DNA of 64,000 nucleotides. It comes from Bacteroides cutis. GTDB lineage: Bacteria > Bacteroidota > Bacteroidia > Bacteroidales > Bacteroidaceae. The translations under genes and the position numbers were made by a program. Positions 1-9,432 of this stretch are shown piece after piece. A model generated the notes under the pieces. It was given only the letters and a program-made list of their open reading frames with translations. It made no database searches and was not told the origin of the DNA. Within the stretch, counting starts at the first letter, position 1, and the number at the start of each line of letters is the position of its first letter. The stretch lies in assembly GCF_900241005.1 (NCBI RefSeq), contig NZ_OEST01000007.1, positions 62,001 to 126,000 on the forward strand. The letters run 5' to 3'.

Positions 1-640
1 GAATTTCGATATAAGGAGTAAAGGTAGGAACCATGAGAACAATTCCATCTCCCTTATTTAGCAAAAAGTTTTCTTGTAATGAATCGAATATATAGCACAT
101 GGCGGCTGTTCCGCCTTCTGTGGCAAATAAATCGAAAGTCCCACGTGGCGGACGGTTGTCACATAGCTCCTGATTTAAGTAGTCGCGTACGAGGATTTCG
201 GTGAAGCTCAGGATACGGTCCGGTACGGGATACTGGTCACCGATAACACTTTCCGCCCACTCGTGAACAAGACTGTCAGGGTCTACGGCATGTTCCATTA
301 GCATGTAATTATAGGTTTGTTCCAGCAGGGAAGCTCCTGGTTTATAGGTATTACTCTTGAGGAATAACTCGAAACGGGAAGCAATACCTTGCTTTTCGGG
401 AATTCCGGCAATACCTTCCGGCATGTACATCACCCGGCGGCATTCTCCCAATCCGAATTGTCCCAAGAGAAAGAATGCTTCGCGTGGAACGGTAGCAATC
501 CAGTTCGGATTACCACGTCCGGCATTCAGCATGGTTCGGGCACTCTTTTTCAGACTTTCGTCTGCCATGTCTATAAGGCGGTTTTTCAGCTCAAAGGGGC
601 TGATATTTTCCATTTTCTTTTCTAATAGCTTGGTATCCAT
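1..640 (-). CDS. aspD: Aspartate 4-decarboxylase / aspartate aminotransferase, N-terminal part (cut by window edge)
   Basis: The reading frame starts at the ATG whose complement is at 638-640 and stays open to the window edge, giving about 213 residues. The N-terminus (MDTKLLEKKMENISPFELK) and the segments NAGRGNPNWIA and FATEGGTAAMCYIF match the PLP-dependent bifunctional enzyme that decarboxylates L-aspartate to L-alanine and CO2 and also transaminates aspartate. The PLP lysine lies outside the window. It follows aspT on the same strand after 117 bp, and the pair is a recognised aspartate:alanine module. Decarboxylation inside the cell consumes a proton, and antiport of aspartate for alanine is electrogenic. 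The family is clear from the N-terminus and the aspT neighbour; an ordinary class I aminotransferase is less likely. Confidence 0.85.
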   Translation of the reverse strand, partial: MDTKLLEKKMENISPFELKNRLIDMADESLKKSARTMLNAGRGNPNWIATVPREAFFLLGQFGLGECRRVMYMPEGIAGIPEKQGIASRFELFLKSNTYKPGASLLEQTYNYMLMEHAVDPDSLVHEWAESVIGDQYPVPDRILSFTEILVRDYLNQELCDNRPPRGTFDLFATEGGTAAMCYIFDSLQENFLLNKGDGIVLMVPTFTPYIEI

Positions 641-757
641 ATCAATCTGTTTTTAAGTTCTTATCTATTTATTTCTTGGTTCTCTATAAACTAATTCTTA
701 GTAACTCAATATTTATTTCTTAATATATTCATGGTTAGTTTCTTCTAAGTTTGGCTT

Positions 758-2452
758 TTAAATCAGTAAAACGATGACTACTCCCCATATTATAAGTAAG
801 GTGTTACCTACGGCATATGTCACGGTGTAGCCCAGAGCCGGAGTTTCACTTTCTACTGTATCTTGGATGGCTCCTAAGGCGGCTGTGGTAGTACGTGCAC
901 CGGCACAACATCCCAAAGCAATGGCAGGATGGAACTTAAAGAGGTATCTTGCCAGCAGAAGTCCGATAATCAGCGGTAGGGTGGTAGCTGCCGCGCCTGC
1001 CAGGAACAGGCTGACACCTACGTCACGGAAACCTTGCACAAAACTGGGACCTGCCGCAATACCTACTACAGCAATAAACATATTCAACCCGACATTATTC
1101 AGAACCCATAATGAAGGTTCAGGGATACGTCCGAATGTAGGATGCTTGCTCCGTAACCAGCCGAAGAACAAACCGGCAATCAGTGCCCCGCCACTGGTAC
1201 TCAGACTGATGGGGACTCCTCCGATATGGATGGATAATGCTCCAAACAATCCACCGATAAGAATACCGAGACCAACGAATATCATATCTGTCTGGTGGGT
1301 AGGACGGTCTATGTAGCCCAGAGACTTGGCTGCCTTTTCCACTTCTTGTTTGGTCCCTACCAGTTCTATGACATCACCTGCGTCCAATACAGTCTGTGCC
1401 AAGACGGGAATTTCTATTCCCGTTCTTTTGATGCTACGAATACTTACACCATACATGAACTTTTCTCTGCGGACAACGGATATTGTTTTTCCCGCAAATG
1501 TTTTTCGGGTTATCATAACCGGTAGAACTTCTGCCGGGAAATCAAGCAATTGTGCGTCTAGAATTTCGGGACCTATCCAGTCTTCTTCTCCGATAACATA
1601 TTCGCGCCGACCGCTCAATACCACTTCATCACCTATTTCAAGGACTACATTCGGACTTACTTCTTCGATGACTCCCGATTTACGTAATCGTTCCACGAAT
1701 AACCGTTTATCTTGTTGTTGGAAATGGACTTCCAAGTCAATTACTCTTTTTCCTTTCTTGAACCATTCGTTATCTATCCGGTAAGCTCGGAAAGTTACAG
1801 GACGTGCAGCAGGCATAAAACCCGGTTCATCTGTTTGTGAATTGCCCATTTTGGCTTCCAGCTCTTTGCAGGCAGCTTTCACCTTTTCCAGTCCGCCCAG
1901 CATTTTGGGGCCGATGGACGATAATACCCATGCCGAACCGGCAGTTCCGAATATATAGGTCACGGCGTATGATACCGGGATGATGTTAGCATAACTTTGT
2001 CGTTGTGCCTCGTCCAGTCCCATACCTGCCATTGTATCTTCGGCAACTCCTATTACGGCAGAAATTGTTTGGGAACCGGCAAGTAACCCCGCGGCTTCTC
2101 CCATATTATATCCCATCATCAAGGCGAGTAACCAGGTTACTAGTAAAATGGATACACACATCAGTACAGCAAAACCTACCTGTGGTAATCCATCTTTTTT
2201 CAACCCACGGAAAAATTGAGGGCCTACTTTATATCCCACCGCAAATAAGAAAAGTAAGAAGAATACCGCTTTGATAGGACCGGGTACGGCAATATTCAAT
2301 TGCCCCACAAGAACTCCAACAAGCAATACGCTAGTAACAGTTCCTAATGTAAACTTACCGATGCGTAGTTTCCCAAGCCAAAATCCCAGGAAAATCGTGA
2401 GGAAGATGGCTAGTTCGGGACGTTCCCTCAATTGATTAAAAATCCATTCCAT
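758..2452 (-). CDS. aspT: Aspartate-alanine antiporter (AspT family)
   Basis: This 564-residue inner-membrane protein has five N-terminal hydrophobic helices, a cytosolic middle with two TrkA-C (RCK_C) domains at about 210-370, and five more helices to the end. The duplicated pore halves carry the glycine-rich segments [18 protein letters not shown] and [17 protein letters not shown]. This layout is that of the aspartate:alanine exchangers (AAE family). Length is normal for AspT (about 540-565). With the downstream aspartate decarboxylase it would bring in aspartate and release alanine, building membrane potential. Its start lies 224 bp from the divergent DUF5686 gene, so the intergenic region carries promoters for both directions. 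I saw no clear -7 box for this strand. Confidence 0.88.
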   Translation of the reverse strand: MEWIFNQLRERPELAIFLTIFLGFWLGKLRIGKFTLGTVTSVLLVGVLVGQLNIAVPGPIKAVFFLLFLFAVGYKVGPQFFRGLKKDGLPQVGFAVLMCVSILLVTWLLALMMGYNMGEAAGLLAGSQTISAVIGVAEDTMAGMGLDEAQRQSYANIIPVSYAVTYIFGTAGSAWVLSSIGPKMLGGLEKVKAACKELEAKMGNSQTDEPGFMPAARPVTFRAYRIDNEWFKKGKRVIDLEVHFQQQDKRLFVERLRKSGVIEEVSPNVVLEIGDEVVLSGRREYVIGEEDWIGPEILDAQLLDFPAEVLPVMITRKTFAGKTISVVRREKFMYGVSIRSIKRTGIEIPVLAQTVLDAGDVIELVGTKQEVEKAAKSLGYIDRPTHQTDMIFVGLGILIGGLFGALSIHIGGVPISLSTSGGALIAGLFFGWLRSKHPTFGRIPEPSLWVLNNVGLNMFIAVVGIAAGPSFVQGFRDVGVSLFLAGAAATTLPLIIGLLLARYLFKFHPAIALGCCAGARTTTAALGAIQDTVESETPALGYTVTYAVGNTLLIIWGVVIVLLI

Positions 2453-2595
2453 AATTAAGTTTTTAGGTTGTTCTGATGTCTCTTTACGTCGTTTTCGCTA
2501 TACAACGGCTTTTAACGGGAAGTGTTTGAATTAAAAGTGGTTTTTTAGAACATTTATTCAGTAAAACTGAACTTTTAGGAAAAGTTTTCTTCCGT

Positions 2596-2603
2596 ACCTT
2601 TGC
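2596..2603 (+). promoter_or_regulatory. Bacteroidetes -7 box for the DUF5686 gene
   Basis: TACCTTTG fits the TAnnTTTG consensus of the Bacteroidetes primary sigma factor and lies 73 bp before the ATG at 2677. The -33 element is weak (a TTTAG-like stretch about 20 bp upstream). Identified by eye. Confidence 0.5.
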
Positions 2604-2676
2604 AAACTAAATTGATAAATGGGAATTTAGGAGTATTAGACTCTTGAATCATCATTTAATATAGATGTAGATAGGT

Positions 2677-5214
2677 ATGAGGTTGTATATTAGGGCTTTT
2701 CTGTTCATGATAGTTATTGTTATGCCGTTACGTGCGCAATATCTGGTACAAGGAGTTGTCACCGATTCGTTGACGAATGAGCCCTTGCCTTATACATCCG
2801 TCTATCTAAAAAGTACTACTGAAGGGGGGATGACCAATGACCGGGGATATTTTTCTTTTAAAACCTATCGTCCGGAAGCTATGTTGGTAGTCTCTGCCGT
2901 AGGTTACAATGAATATAATCATCTGATCCATCCTGCACGCGGAGAACATTTCAAGGTAGTGCTTTCTCCTGCTACATACGCGTTGAATGAAATTATAGTA
3001 AAACCCAAACGGGAGCGATATAAGAAAAAAGACAATCCGGCAGTTGAATTTGTTCGTGAAATGATTGAACGCCGGGATGACTATGCACCGGATGAACGCG
3101 ACTTCTGGCAACGTGACCGCTACGAGAAAATGACATTTGCCATTAATAATTTTGATAGTGTGAAGCAACAAAAGTGGTTGTACCGCAAATTCAAGTTTCT
3201 GGCCAATTATGTGGATACTTCCGCCGTTACCGATAAGCCTGTGTTGGCTGTGTCAAACCGTGAATTATTGGCAACCGATTTTTATCGTAAATCTCCCCAT
3301 AGCGAAAAACAATGGGTAAAGGCACGACGTCAGGCAGGTGTGGATGAGATGTTGTCACAACAGGGGATGGAACAAGCTATCAGCGTCACTATGACCGATG
3401 TGGATATCTATGAGAATAACATTACTCTGTTTACCAATAAGTTTGTCAGTCCGCTTTCCTCCCTGGGACCTTCGTTCTACAAATATTATCTGATGGATAC
3501 CTTGGCGGTTGCGGGTAAACCTTGTGTCGATTTGACCTTTGTTCCTTTCAATTCCGAGTCATTTGGTTTTACGGGGCATCTGTATGTCATGTTGGATAGT
3601 ACGTATTTTGTACGTCGTGTCGTGATGAACTTTCCCCAAAAAATCAATCTGAATTTTGTAGATTATATGAAGATTGAACAGAACTTCGATCGTGCGGAAG
3701 ATGGTACGCGGCAGCTTGTCAACGAAAGTATTACTACCGAATTTAAGTTGGTAGATAATAGTGACGGTATTTATGCCAAGAGGGATGTTTTCTATCGGAA
3801 TTATACGTATGAACCTACCAGTGAAGCTCAACAGGCTTTTAAGAAACCGGAAAAAGTGATTGAGGCGAAGGAAGCTTCCACTTATTCTGAAGCGTATTGG
3901 GATGCCAACAGGCATGTGGTGGTTAGTAAAAAGGAAACATCTGTGGATAAAATGATGGCTCAGTTACGCAGTTATCCGGTATATTATTGGTCGGAAAAGG
4001 TACTGAAGGTTCTGTTTACGGGCTATATTCCGGTTCCCAAAGAGAAAGCTCCTTTATTCTATATAGGAATGATGAACACCACCATCAGTGGAAATACCCT
4101 TGAAGGGGTGCGCCTACGTGCGGGAGGAATGACGACTGCTTGGCTCAATCCTCATTTGTTTGGAAGGGGATATATGGCTTACGGTTTTCGTGACCATCGG
4201 ATGAAGGGGCTGGCAGAATTGGAATATTCGTTCTATAAAAAGAAGGAGTATGCCAATGAGTTCCCCATTCATTCTTTAAGGCTGCGATATTTGTCTGATG
4301 TAAATCAATACGGGCAGCACTATCTATATACCAGTCAAGATAACGTCTTTTTGGCTTTGAAGCGACAGAAGGATGACCGTATCGGCTATCAGCGAAAAGC
4401 GGAACTCACTTATACAAACGAATTTTATTCCGGTTTTTCCCTGCAATTCACTACCCGTTTGCGGAAAGATGAGTCTTCTCGCCTGATACCTTTTATCAAA
4501 CAAGATGCGGATGAAACATTTGTAAAAAGTATTTCTACCAGTGAAGTGGAGTTGAAATTGCGTTATGCTCCGAATGAGAAGTTCTTCCAGACCCAATGGA
4601 ACCGTTTTCCCGTATCACTGGATGCACCGGTATTTACGTTGACACATACCATGGCAGCCAAGGGAGTTTTAGGGGGAGATTACACCTATCATTATACCGA
4701 AGCAGGTTTTCAGAAACGTTTCTGGTTCTCTGCTTTCGGGTATACGGATGTGATATTGAAAGCAGGAAAAGTTTGGAATAAGGTACCTTTTCCGTTACTT
4801 ATCATTCCGAATGCCAACTTGTCTTATACCATCCAGCCTGAATCATATTCTTTAATGAATGCAATGGAATTTATGAATGATGAATATGCTTCCTGGGATG
4901 TCACTTACTTCTTGAACGGTTTCGTTTTTAACCGTATTCCATTGTTGAAAAAAATGAAATGGCGTGAAGTCCTTTCGTGTCGTGGACTTTATGGGAATTT
5001 GAGTAACCAAAATAATCCGGCGTTGAGTGAAGGATTGTTCCGTTTTCCGGCAGGAAGTACTACGATGGGACATACTCCATATGTGGAGGCTGGGGTTGGA
5101 ATCGAAAACATTTTTAAGGTGCTTCGTGTCGATTATGTATGGCGTTTGACTTACCGAAATTTACCAAATATTGATAAATCCGGGCTTAGAATTAGCTTGC
5201 ACATGACATTTTAA
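2677..5214 (+). CDS. DUF5686 outer-membrane protein with N-terminal carboxypeptidase-like regulatory domain
   Basis: The product has 845 residues. A signal peptide (residues 1-20, ending LRAQ) is followed by a CarboxypepD_reg-like Ig domain at about 22-105 (GVVTDSLTNEPLPYTSVYL, then NDRGYFSF and VSAVGY), the fold that also opens SusC transporters. Residues from about 130 to the end are the DUF5686 region, rich in alternating hydrophobic/aromatic strands and ending in LRISLHMTF, whose terminal Phe is typical of BAM-inserted outer-membrane barrels. There is no TonB-box/plug/SusD arrangement, so it is not a SusC transporter. Its function is unknown; the family is widespread in Bacteroidota. It precedes the inositol-lipid operon by 101 bp and may be co-regulated, but that operon has its own candidate promoter. 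Confidence 0.8.
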   Translation: MRLYIRAFLFMIVIVMPLRAQYLVQGVVTDSLTNEPLPYTSVYLKSTTEGGMTNDRGYFSFKTYRPEAMLVVSAVGYNEYNHLIHPARGEHFKVVLSPATYALNEIIVKPKRERYKKKDNPAVEFVREMIERRDDYAPDERDFWQRDRYEKMTFAINNFDSVKQQKWLYRKFKFLANYVDTSAVTDKPVLAVSNRELLATDFYRKSPHSEKQWVKARRQAGVDEMLSQQGMEQAISVTMTDVDIYENNITLFTNKFVSPLSSLGPSFYKYYLMDTLAVAGKPCVDLTFVPFNSESFGFTGHLYVMLDSTYFVRRVVMNFPQKINLNFVDYMKIEQNFDRAEDGTRQLVNESITTEFKLVDNSDGIYAKRDVFYRNYTYEPTSEAQQAFKKPEKVIEAKEASTYSEAYWDANRHVVVSKKETSVDKMMAQLRSYPVYYWSEKVLKVLFTGYIPVPKEKAPLFYIGMMNTTISGNTLEGVRLRAGGMTTAWLNPHLFGRGYMAYGFRDHRMKGLAELEYSFYKKKEYANEFPIHSLRLRYLSDVNQYGQHYLYTSQDNVFLALKRQKDDRIGYQRKAELTYTNEFYSGFSLQFTTRLRKDESSRLIPFIKQDADETFVKSISTSEVELKLRYAPNEKFFQTQWNRFPVSLDAPVFTLTHTMAAKGVLGGDYTYHYTEAGFQKRFWFSAFGYTDVILKAGKVWNKVPFPLLIIPNANLSYTIQPESYSLMNAMEFMNDEYASWDVTYFLNGFVFNRIPLLKKMKWREVLSCRGLYGNLSNQNNPALSEGLFRFPAGSTTMGHTPYVEAGVGIENIFKVLRVDYVWRLTYRNLPNIDKSGLRISLHMTF

Positions 5215-5259
5215 CTTAAATCTTACTAATAGAACATTAAATCGGATAAAAAGACTAAT

Positions 5260-5287
5260 CCCAATTGGGTAAAATACCCTAAATTTG
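5260..5287 (+). promoter_or_regulatory. Candidate promoter of the inositol-lipid operon with adjacent palindrome
   Basis: TAAATTTG at 5280-5287 fits TAnnTTTG and lies 28 bp before the ATG of the inositol-phosphate synthase. Just upstream, CCCAATTGGG at 5260-5269 is a perfect 10-bp palindrome that could be an operator; it takes the place of a normal -33 box. Confidence 0.4.
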
Positions 5288-5315
5288 AGCAATTTTTTAA
5301 ACTCTAAATATAACA

Positions 5316-6611
5316 ATGGCAATGAAAGAAAACATTAAGCCGGCAACCGGGCGTTTAGGCGTATTGGTAGTCGGAGTAGGTGGTGCGGTTGCAACCACTA
5401 TGATTACAGGTACATTAGCTGCTCGTAAGGGTTTGGCAAAAGCTATAGGTTCAATCACACAAATGGCTACTATGCGCATGCAGGATGGTAAAGAAAAGCT
5501 TATCAAGGATGTAGTGCCTTTGGCTGATTTGAATGATATAGTTTTTGGTGGTTGGGATATTTTTGAGGATGATGCATACGAAGCTGCAATGTATGCTGAA
5601 GTTCTGAAAGAAAAAGACCTGAATTTAGTGAGAGAAGAGTTGCAAGCCATCAAACCGATGCCTGCTGCTTTTGACCATAATTTTGCAAAGCGTCTGAATG
5701 GTACGCACATCAAGCAAACTTCTACTCGTTGGGATATGGTGGAACAATTGCGTGAGGATATCCGCAATTTCAAAGCTGCTAATAATTGCGACCGTATCGT
5801 TGTATTGTGGGCTGCAAGTACTGAAATTTTTGTTCCATTGGCTGAAGAACACCAGTCTCTCGCTGCTTTGGAAAAAGCAATGAAAGAGAACAATACGGAA
5901 GTTATTTCTCCGAGTATGTGTTACGCATACGCCGCAATCGCAGAAGGCGCTCCTTTCATCATGGGTGCTCCTAACTTGTGTGTGGATACTCCGGCTATGT
6001 GGGAATTCTCCAAAAAAATGAATGTGCCTATTTCCGGTAAGGACTTTAAGAGCGGTCAGACTTTGATGAAAACAGTGCTTGCCCCGATGTTCAAAACTCG
6101 TATGTTGGGTGTGAGCGGTTGGTTCTCTACTAATATTTTAGGTAATCGCGATGGTGAAGTTCTTGATCAACCTGAAAACTTCAAGACTAAGGAAGTCAGC
6201 AAATTGTCTGTGATCGATAATATCTTCGAACCGGAAAAATTCCCTGATCTGTATGGTGATGTATATCACAAAGTACGTATCAACTATTATCCTCCTCGTA
6301 AGGATAACAAGGAAGCTTGGGATAATATTGATATCTTTGGTTGGATGGGTTATCCAATGGAAATCAAAGTCAATTTCCTGTGCCGTGACTCTATTTTGGC
6401 AGCTCCTATCGCACTTGACCTGGTTATTTTCAGTGACCTTGCAATGCGTGCAGGTATGTGCGGCATCCAAACCTGGTTGTCTTTCTTCTGTAAGAGTCCG
6501 ATGCATGATTTTGAACATCAGCCGGTACACGACTTGTTCCAACAGTGGAGAATGGTAAAACAAACTCTCCGTAACATGATAGGTGAAGAGGCACCGAGTT
6601 ATCTGGATTAA
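5316..6611 (+). CDS. Myo-inositol-1-phosphate synthase
   Basis: The 431-residue cytosolic enzyme would convert D-glucose 6-phosphate to 1D-myo-inositol 3-phosphate in an NAD-dependent oxidation-aldol-reduction sequence. The NAD-binding loop is VVGVGGAVATTMI at about 18-30. The conserved catalytic core is visible at about 245-290: SGKDFKSGQTLMKTVLAP, then GWFSTNILGNRDG, with lysines of the family's active site. It is the first gene of a tight operon whose later genes attach inositol phosphate to a lipid and trim it. The order matches, as I recall it, the B. thetaiotaomicron cluster BT_1526 down to BT_1522, known for inositol lipid and inositol sphingolipid synthesis. Length is normal for the shorter bacterial form. 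Confidence 0.92.
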   Translation: MAMKENIKPATGRLGVLVVGVGGAVATTMITGTLAARKGLAKAIGSITQMATMRMQDGKEKLIKDVVPLADLNDIVFGGWDIFEDDAYEAAMYAEVLKEKDLNLVREELQAIKPMPAAFDHNFAKRLNGTHIKQTSTRWDMVEQLREDIRNFKAANNCDRIVVLWAASTEIFVPLAEEHQSLAALEKAMKENNTEVISPSMCYAYAAIAEGAPFIMGAPNLCVDTPAMWEFSKKMNVPISGKDFKSGQTLMKTVLAPMFKTRMLGVSGWFSTNILGNRDGEVLDQPENFKTKEVSKLSVIDNIFEPEKFPDLYGDVYHKVRINYYPPRKDNKEAWDNIDIFGWMGYPMEIKVNFLCRDSILAAPIALDLVIFSDLAMRAGMCGIQTWLSFFCKSPMHDFEHQPVHDLFQQWRMVKQTLRNMIGEEAPSYLD

Positions 6612-6622
6612 AAAATACGAAT

Positions 6623-6737
6623 AAAGTGATAGGGTGATAGAGTGATAGGGTAGTAAGATACTTTACAGCTCTATCACCCTATTGTTCTATTACTTATTAC
6701 GCTGGCTACTTTATCACGTTTAATCATCTTATCACTT
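6623..6737. repeat. Short-period repeat and inverted repeat between operon genes 1 and 2
   Basis: Units of about 8 bp (tgataggg, tgatagag, tgataggg) run from 6626 to 6650. ATAGGGTGATAGAG at 6629-6642 is perfectly complementary to 6669-6682, giving a 14-bp stem with a 26-nt loop. An outer pair, aaagtgat at 6623-6630 and atcacttt at about 6730-6737, could close a larger structure. There is no U-tract, so a simple terminator is unlikely; an mRNA processing or stability element inside the operon is possible. Confidence 0.6.
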
Positions 6738-6742
6738 TTTTA

Positions 6743-7216
6743 ATGAAGAAACCCTCCTTTCTCCCTGTTCTTATCGCTACGGGCTTCGGTTCGGGCTTTT
6801 CTCCTTTTGCTCCGGGTACAGCCGGTGCTTTGTTGGCTACACTCATCTGGTTCGGTTTATCTTTGGTCGTTTCGGAAATTTGCTTGATATGGCTGACAGT
6901 GGCTTTTATCTTACTATTTACATTGGCAGGTGTATGGGCTGTCAATCGTCTGGAATCCTATTGGGGAGAAGACCCTTCGCGTGTAGTAGTTGACGAGATG
7001 GTAGGAGTATGGATTTCTTTGCTTGCTGCACCTGCCGGAAATGTCTGGTATGTACTGGGGGCTTTTATGCTTTTCCGGTTTCTGGACATTTTTAAACCAT
7101 TGGGTATTCGCCGGATGGAAAGTTTTCCGGGAGGAATAGGGGTGATGATGGATGATATTCTGGCGGGAATTTATAGTTTTGTAGTCTTAATCATAGCGAG
7201 ATGGTTGTTGGCATAA
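6743..7216 (+). CDS. PgpA-family phosphatase, probably phosphatidylinositol-phosphate phosphatase
   Basis: The 157-residue membrane protein carries the PgpA fold. ATGFGSGFSPFAPGTAGALL at 11-30 and the acidic VVVDEMVGVWISL at about 82-94 are the two conserved blocks of phosphatidylglycerophosphatase A. About four membrane helices are visible. The family removes the phosphate from phosphatidylglycerophosphate, but the position between inositol-phosphate synthase and a CDP-alcohol phosphotransferase points to dephosphorylation of phosphatidylinositol phosphate to phosphatidylinositol. That assignment rests on context and on the equivalent B. thetaiotaomicron gene. The stop overlaps the next start by 16 bp, indicating translational coupling. 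Confidence 0.82.
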   Translation: MKKPSFLPVLIATGFGSGFSPFAPGTAGALLATLIWFGLSLVVSEICLIWLTVAFILLFTLAGVWAVNRLESYWGEDPSRVVVDEMVGVWISLLAAPAGNVWYVLGAFMLFRFLDIFKPLGIRRMESFPGGIGVMMDDILAGIYSFVVLIIARWLLA

Positions 7217-7728
7217 AGAAAACATCAGTATTTGCCGGTTGGCGTCGTGCGATTTGGGTTTTTATAAAAGCTCAACTTTCGGCGTATGTGGCAAGTATGG
7301 TCGATTTTCTTGTAACTATCCTGTTGGTAAAAATGTCCGGCCTTTTTTATTTGTATGCTACTTTTTTAGGTTCCGTGGTTGGTGGTATGGTAAACTGTGT
7401 CATTAATTATGGTTGGGTATTTCATGCGGAAGATTGTAAGAAAACACATGTTGCCGTGAAGTATCTTTTTGTCTGGGGAGGTAGTATTATATTAAATACA
7501 TGGGGCACCTTTGCTTTGACCGAATGGCTGACAGGTATGAGATGGGTGGATGGGTTGCTGGGTTATTATATCAGCGATGTATTTATTCTGTCCAAGATTA
7601 TTGTAGCTTTGTTGGTAGCGTTCTTTTGGAACTACCACTTGCAACGGATTTTTGTTTATCGTAATCATAATTTTAGGAGATTTCTTCAACATCATTTAGA
7701 GACAAAAAAAGACGAATATGAATTATAG
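7201..7728 (+). CDS. GtrA-like four-helix membrane protein
   Basis: The 175-residue protein has four predicted membrane helices (about 20-45, 48-70, 85-105, 125-145) and the GtrA/DPMS-accessory look, including [11 protein letters not shown] and the end of the last helix [22 protein letters not shown]. GtrA proteins are thought to assist movement of polyprenyl-linked sugars or lipids across the membrane. Here it overlaps its neighbours at both ends (16 bp and 11 bp), so it is part of the inositol-lipid operon. Its exact role there is unknown; a flippase-like or scaffolding function is inference. Confidence 0.75.
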   Translation: MVVGIKKTSVFAGWRRAIWVFIKAQLSAYVASMVDFLVTILLVKMSGLFYLYATFLGSVVGGMVNCVINYGWVFHAEDCKKTHVAVKYLFVWGGSIILNTWGTFALTEWLTGMRWVDGLLGYYISDVFILSKIIVALLVAFFWNYHLQRIFVYRNHNFRRFLQHHLETKKDEYEL

Positions 7729-8389
7729 AGATTGGTTGCAACAGTTGATTTATAAAATTATAAATCCTGTTGTGCACGGTATGATTAGAATAGGTATTAC
7801 ACCTAATCTCATTACCACTACCGGATTGGTGCTGAATATTGCGGCAGCATGTTTGTTTATATATGCAGGTATGTACAAGCCGGGCGAACTAGCCTATGTA
7901 GGCTGGGGAGGAGGAATTGTTCTTTTTGCAGGTTTGTTTGACATGATGGATGGGCGTGTAGCACGTGTTGGTAATATGTCTTCCACATTTGGTGCGCTGT
8001 ATGATTCTGTACTGGATCGTTATAGTGAATTGATTACTTTGTTCGGTATATTTTATTATTTAATATTACAAGGATATTTATGGGGGTCTATCCTTGCATT
8101 TATCGCTCTGGTAGGTTCGATCATGGTGAGTTATGTGCGTGCCCGTGCTGAAGGTTTAGGACTTGACTGTAAAGTCGGTTTTATGCAACGTCCGGAACGT
8201 GTGGTATTAACTAGCCTTGGTGCTGTGTTCTGTGGCGTTTTTGGAGATTGCACGGCATTCGATCCTATGTTGATAATGATTGTACCACTAGCTGTAATAG
8301 CTGTATTGGCAAATTTGACGGCATTTGCACGTATTGAGCATTGTCGTAAACTTTTAATCTCTCGCTCCTGTAAAGAGGAAGGAGAGTAG
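7718..8389 (+). CDS. CDP-alcohol phosphotransferase, probably phosphatidylinositol-phosphate synthase
   Basis: The 223-residue inner-membrane enzyme has the complete family motif D-x2-D-G-x2-A-R-x8-G-x3-D-x3-D at about 86-112 ([10 protein letters not shown], then GALYDSVLD), with all four metal/CDP-binding aspartates present. Six membrane helices are plausible. The family joins a CDP-activated diacylglycerol to an alcohol. Next to inositol-phosphate synthase and a PgpA-like phosphatase, the acceptor is expected to be inositol phosphate. It starts 11 bp inside the GtrA-like gene. Phosphatidylglycerophosphate synthase is the main alternative and is disfavoured by context. Confidence 0.85.
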   Translation: MNYRDWLQQLIYKIINPVVHGMIRIGITPNLITTTGLVLNIAAACLFIYAGMYKPGELAYVGWGGGIVLFAGLFDMMDGRVARVGNMSSTFGALYDSVLDRYSELITLFGIFYYLILQGYLWGSILAFIALVGSIMVSYVRARAEGLGLDCKVGFMQRPERVVLTSLGAVFCGVFGDCTAFDPMLIMIVPLAVIAVLANLTAFARIEHCRKLLISRSCKEEGE

Positions 8390-8411
8390 TCTGTGTATCA
8401 AAAAAAATGAA

Positions 8412-9347
8412 ATGGTGAGTGATAAATTCTTTCCCTCTGTGAAGGAGGGTGTTCTGGTGGTTGTCATAACGGGACTTTTCTTGATATTGACGGCAGTTTG
8501 TATTGGTCTTCGTACGGAGCATTTTCTGATGTCTGGGCTTTTTTTTGTACTGTTCTTTGCAGGAAAAACTACCCGTAAATTGGCAGTGGCATTACTGCCA
8601 TTTATTATTTTCGGTATATCATACGATTGGATGCGGGTATATCCTAATTATCAGGTAAATCCGATTGATGTACAAGGGTTATATGAGGCAGAGAAATCTT
8701 TGTTCGGTATCTCAATCAACGGGACAACATTGATACCTTGCGAATATTTTGCACAGAACCACTGTACGATAGGAGATTTCTTTGCGGGGATATTCTATCT
8801 TTGTTGGGTACCTGTACCCATTGCCTTTGGCTTATGGCTTTATTGGAAGGGAGAACGGAAAGTATATTTGCGTTTTGCAATGGTTTTCCTTTTGGTGAAC
8901 CTCATTGGTTTTGCCGGATATTATATACACCCGGCTGCACCTCCTTGGTATGCAATGAATTATGGTTTCGAACCGGTACTTGATACCCCGGGTAATGTGG
9001 CGGGATTGGGACGTTTCGATGAACTGTTGGGTTGTTCTATTTTCCACTCTATTTATGGTCGTAATGCCAATGTCTTTGCTGCTGTACCCTCGTTGCATGC
9101 AGCTTATATGGTTGTTGCTTTAGCATACGCCGCTATGGGACATTGCAAGAAATGGTTGATAGCTTTATTCGCATTTATCATGGTGGGTATCTGGTGGACA
9201 GCTGTTTATTCTGGTCATCATTATCTGATTGATGTAATGCTTGGTATCTCATGCGCCTTGCTGGGTATTCTGGTTTTTGAGAAAGGCTTGATGAAGTGGG
9301 GTGCATTCAAACGTTTCTTTGAAAGATACGCTCAGTACGTCAAATGA
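8412..9347 (+). CDS. PAP2/AUR1-like membrane enzyme, probable inositol phosphorylceramide synthase
   Basis: The product has 311 residues and about six to seven membrane helices. The PAP2 catalytic blocks are present in AUR1 style: HPAAPPWYAMNYG near 177, AAVPSLHAAYMVV near 226 and YSGHHYLIDVMLG near 268, giving the two active-site histidines and the aspartate. Eukaryotic AUR1 moves phosphoinositol from phosphatidylinositol to ceramide. As the last gene of an operon that makes phosphatidylinositol in a sphingolipid-producing phylum, the same reaction on a bacterial dihydroceramide is the natural prediction. A plain lipid phosphatase cannot be excluded from motifs alone. Confidence 0.8.
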   Translation: MVSDKFFPSVKEGVLVVVITGLFLILTAVCIGLRTEHFLMSGLFFVLFFAGKTTRKLAVALLPFIIFGISYDWMRVYPNYQVNPIDVQGLYEAEKSLFGISINGTTLIPCEYFAQNHCTIGDFFAGIFYLCWVPVPIAFGLWLYWKGERKVYLRFAMVFLLVNLIGFAGYYIHPAAPPWYAMNYGFEPVLDTPGNVAGLGRFDELLGCSIFHSIYGRNANVFAAVPSLHAAYMVVALAYAAMGHCKKWLIALFAFIMVGIWWTAVYSGHHYLIDVMLGISCALLGILVFEKGLMKWGAFKRFFERYAQYVK

Positions 9348-9432
9348 TAATTTAATCATAAATATATAAATTCCCATTTATGAATAAACGGTTATGTCTG
9401 ATGTGATTTTATTACCAAAAAATTATAACTGT

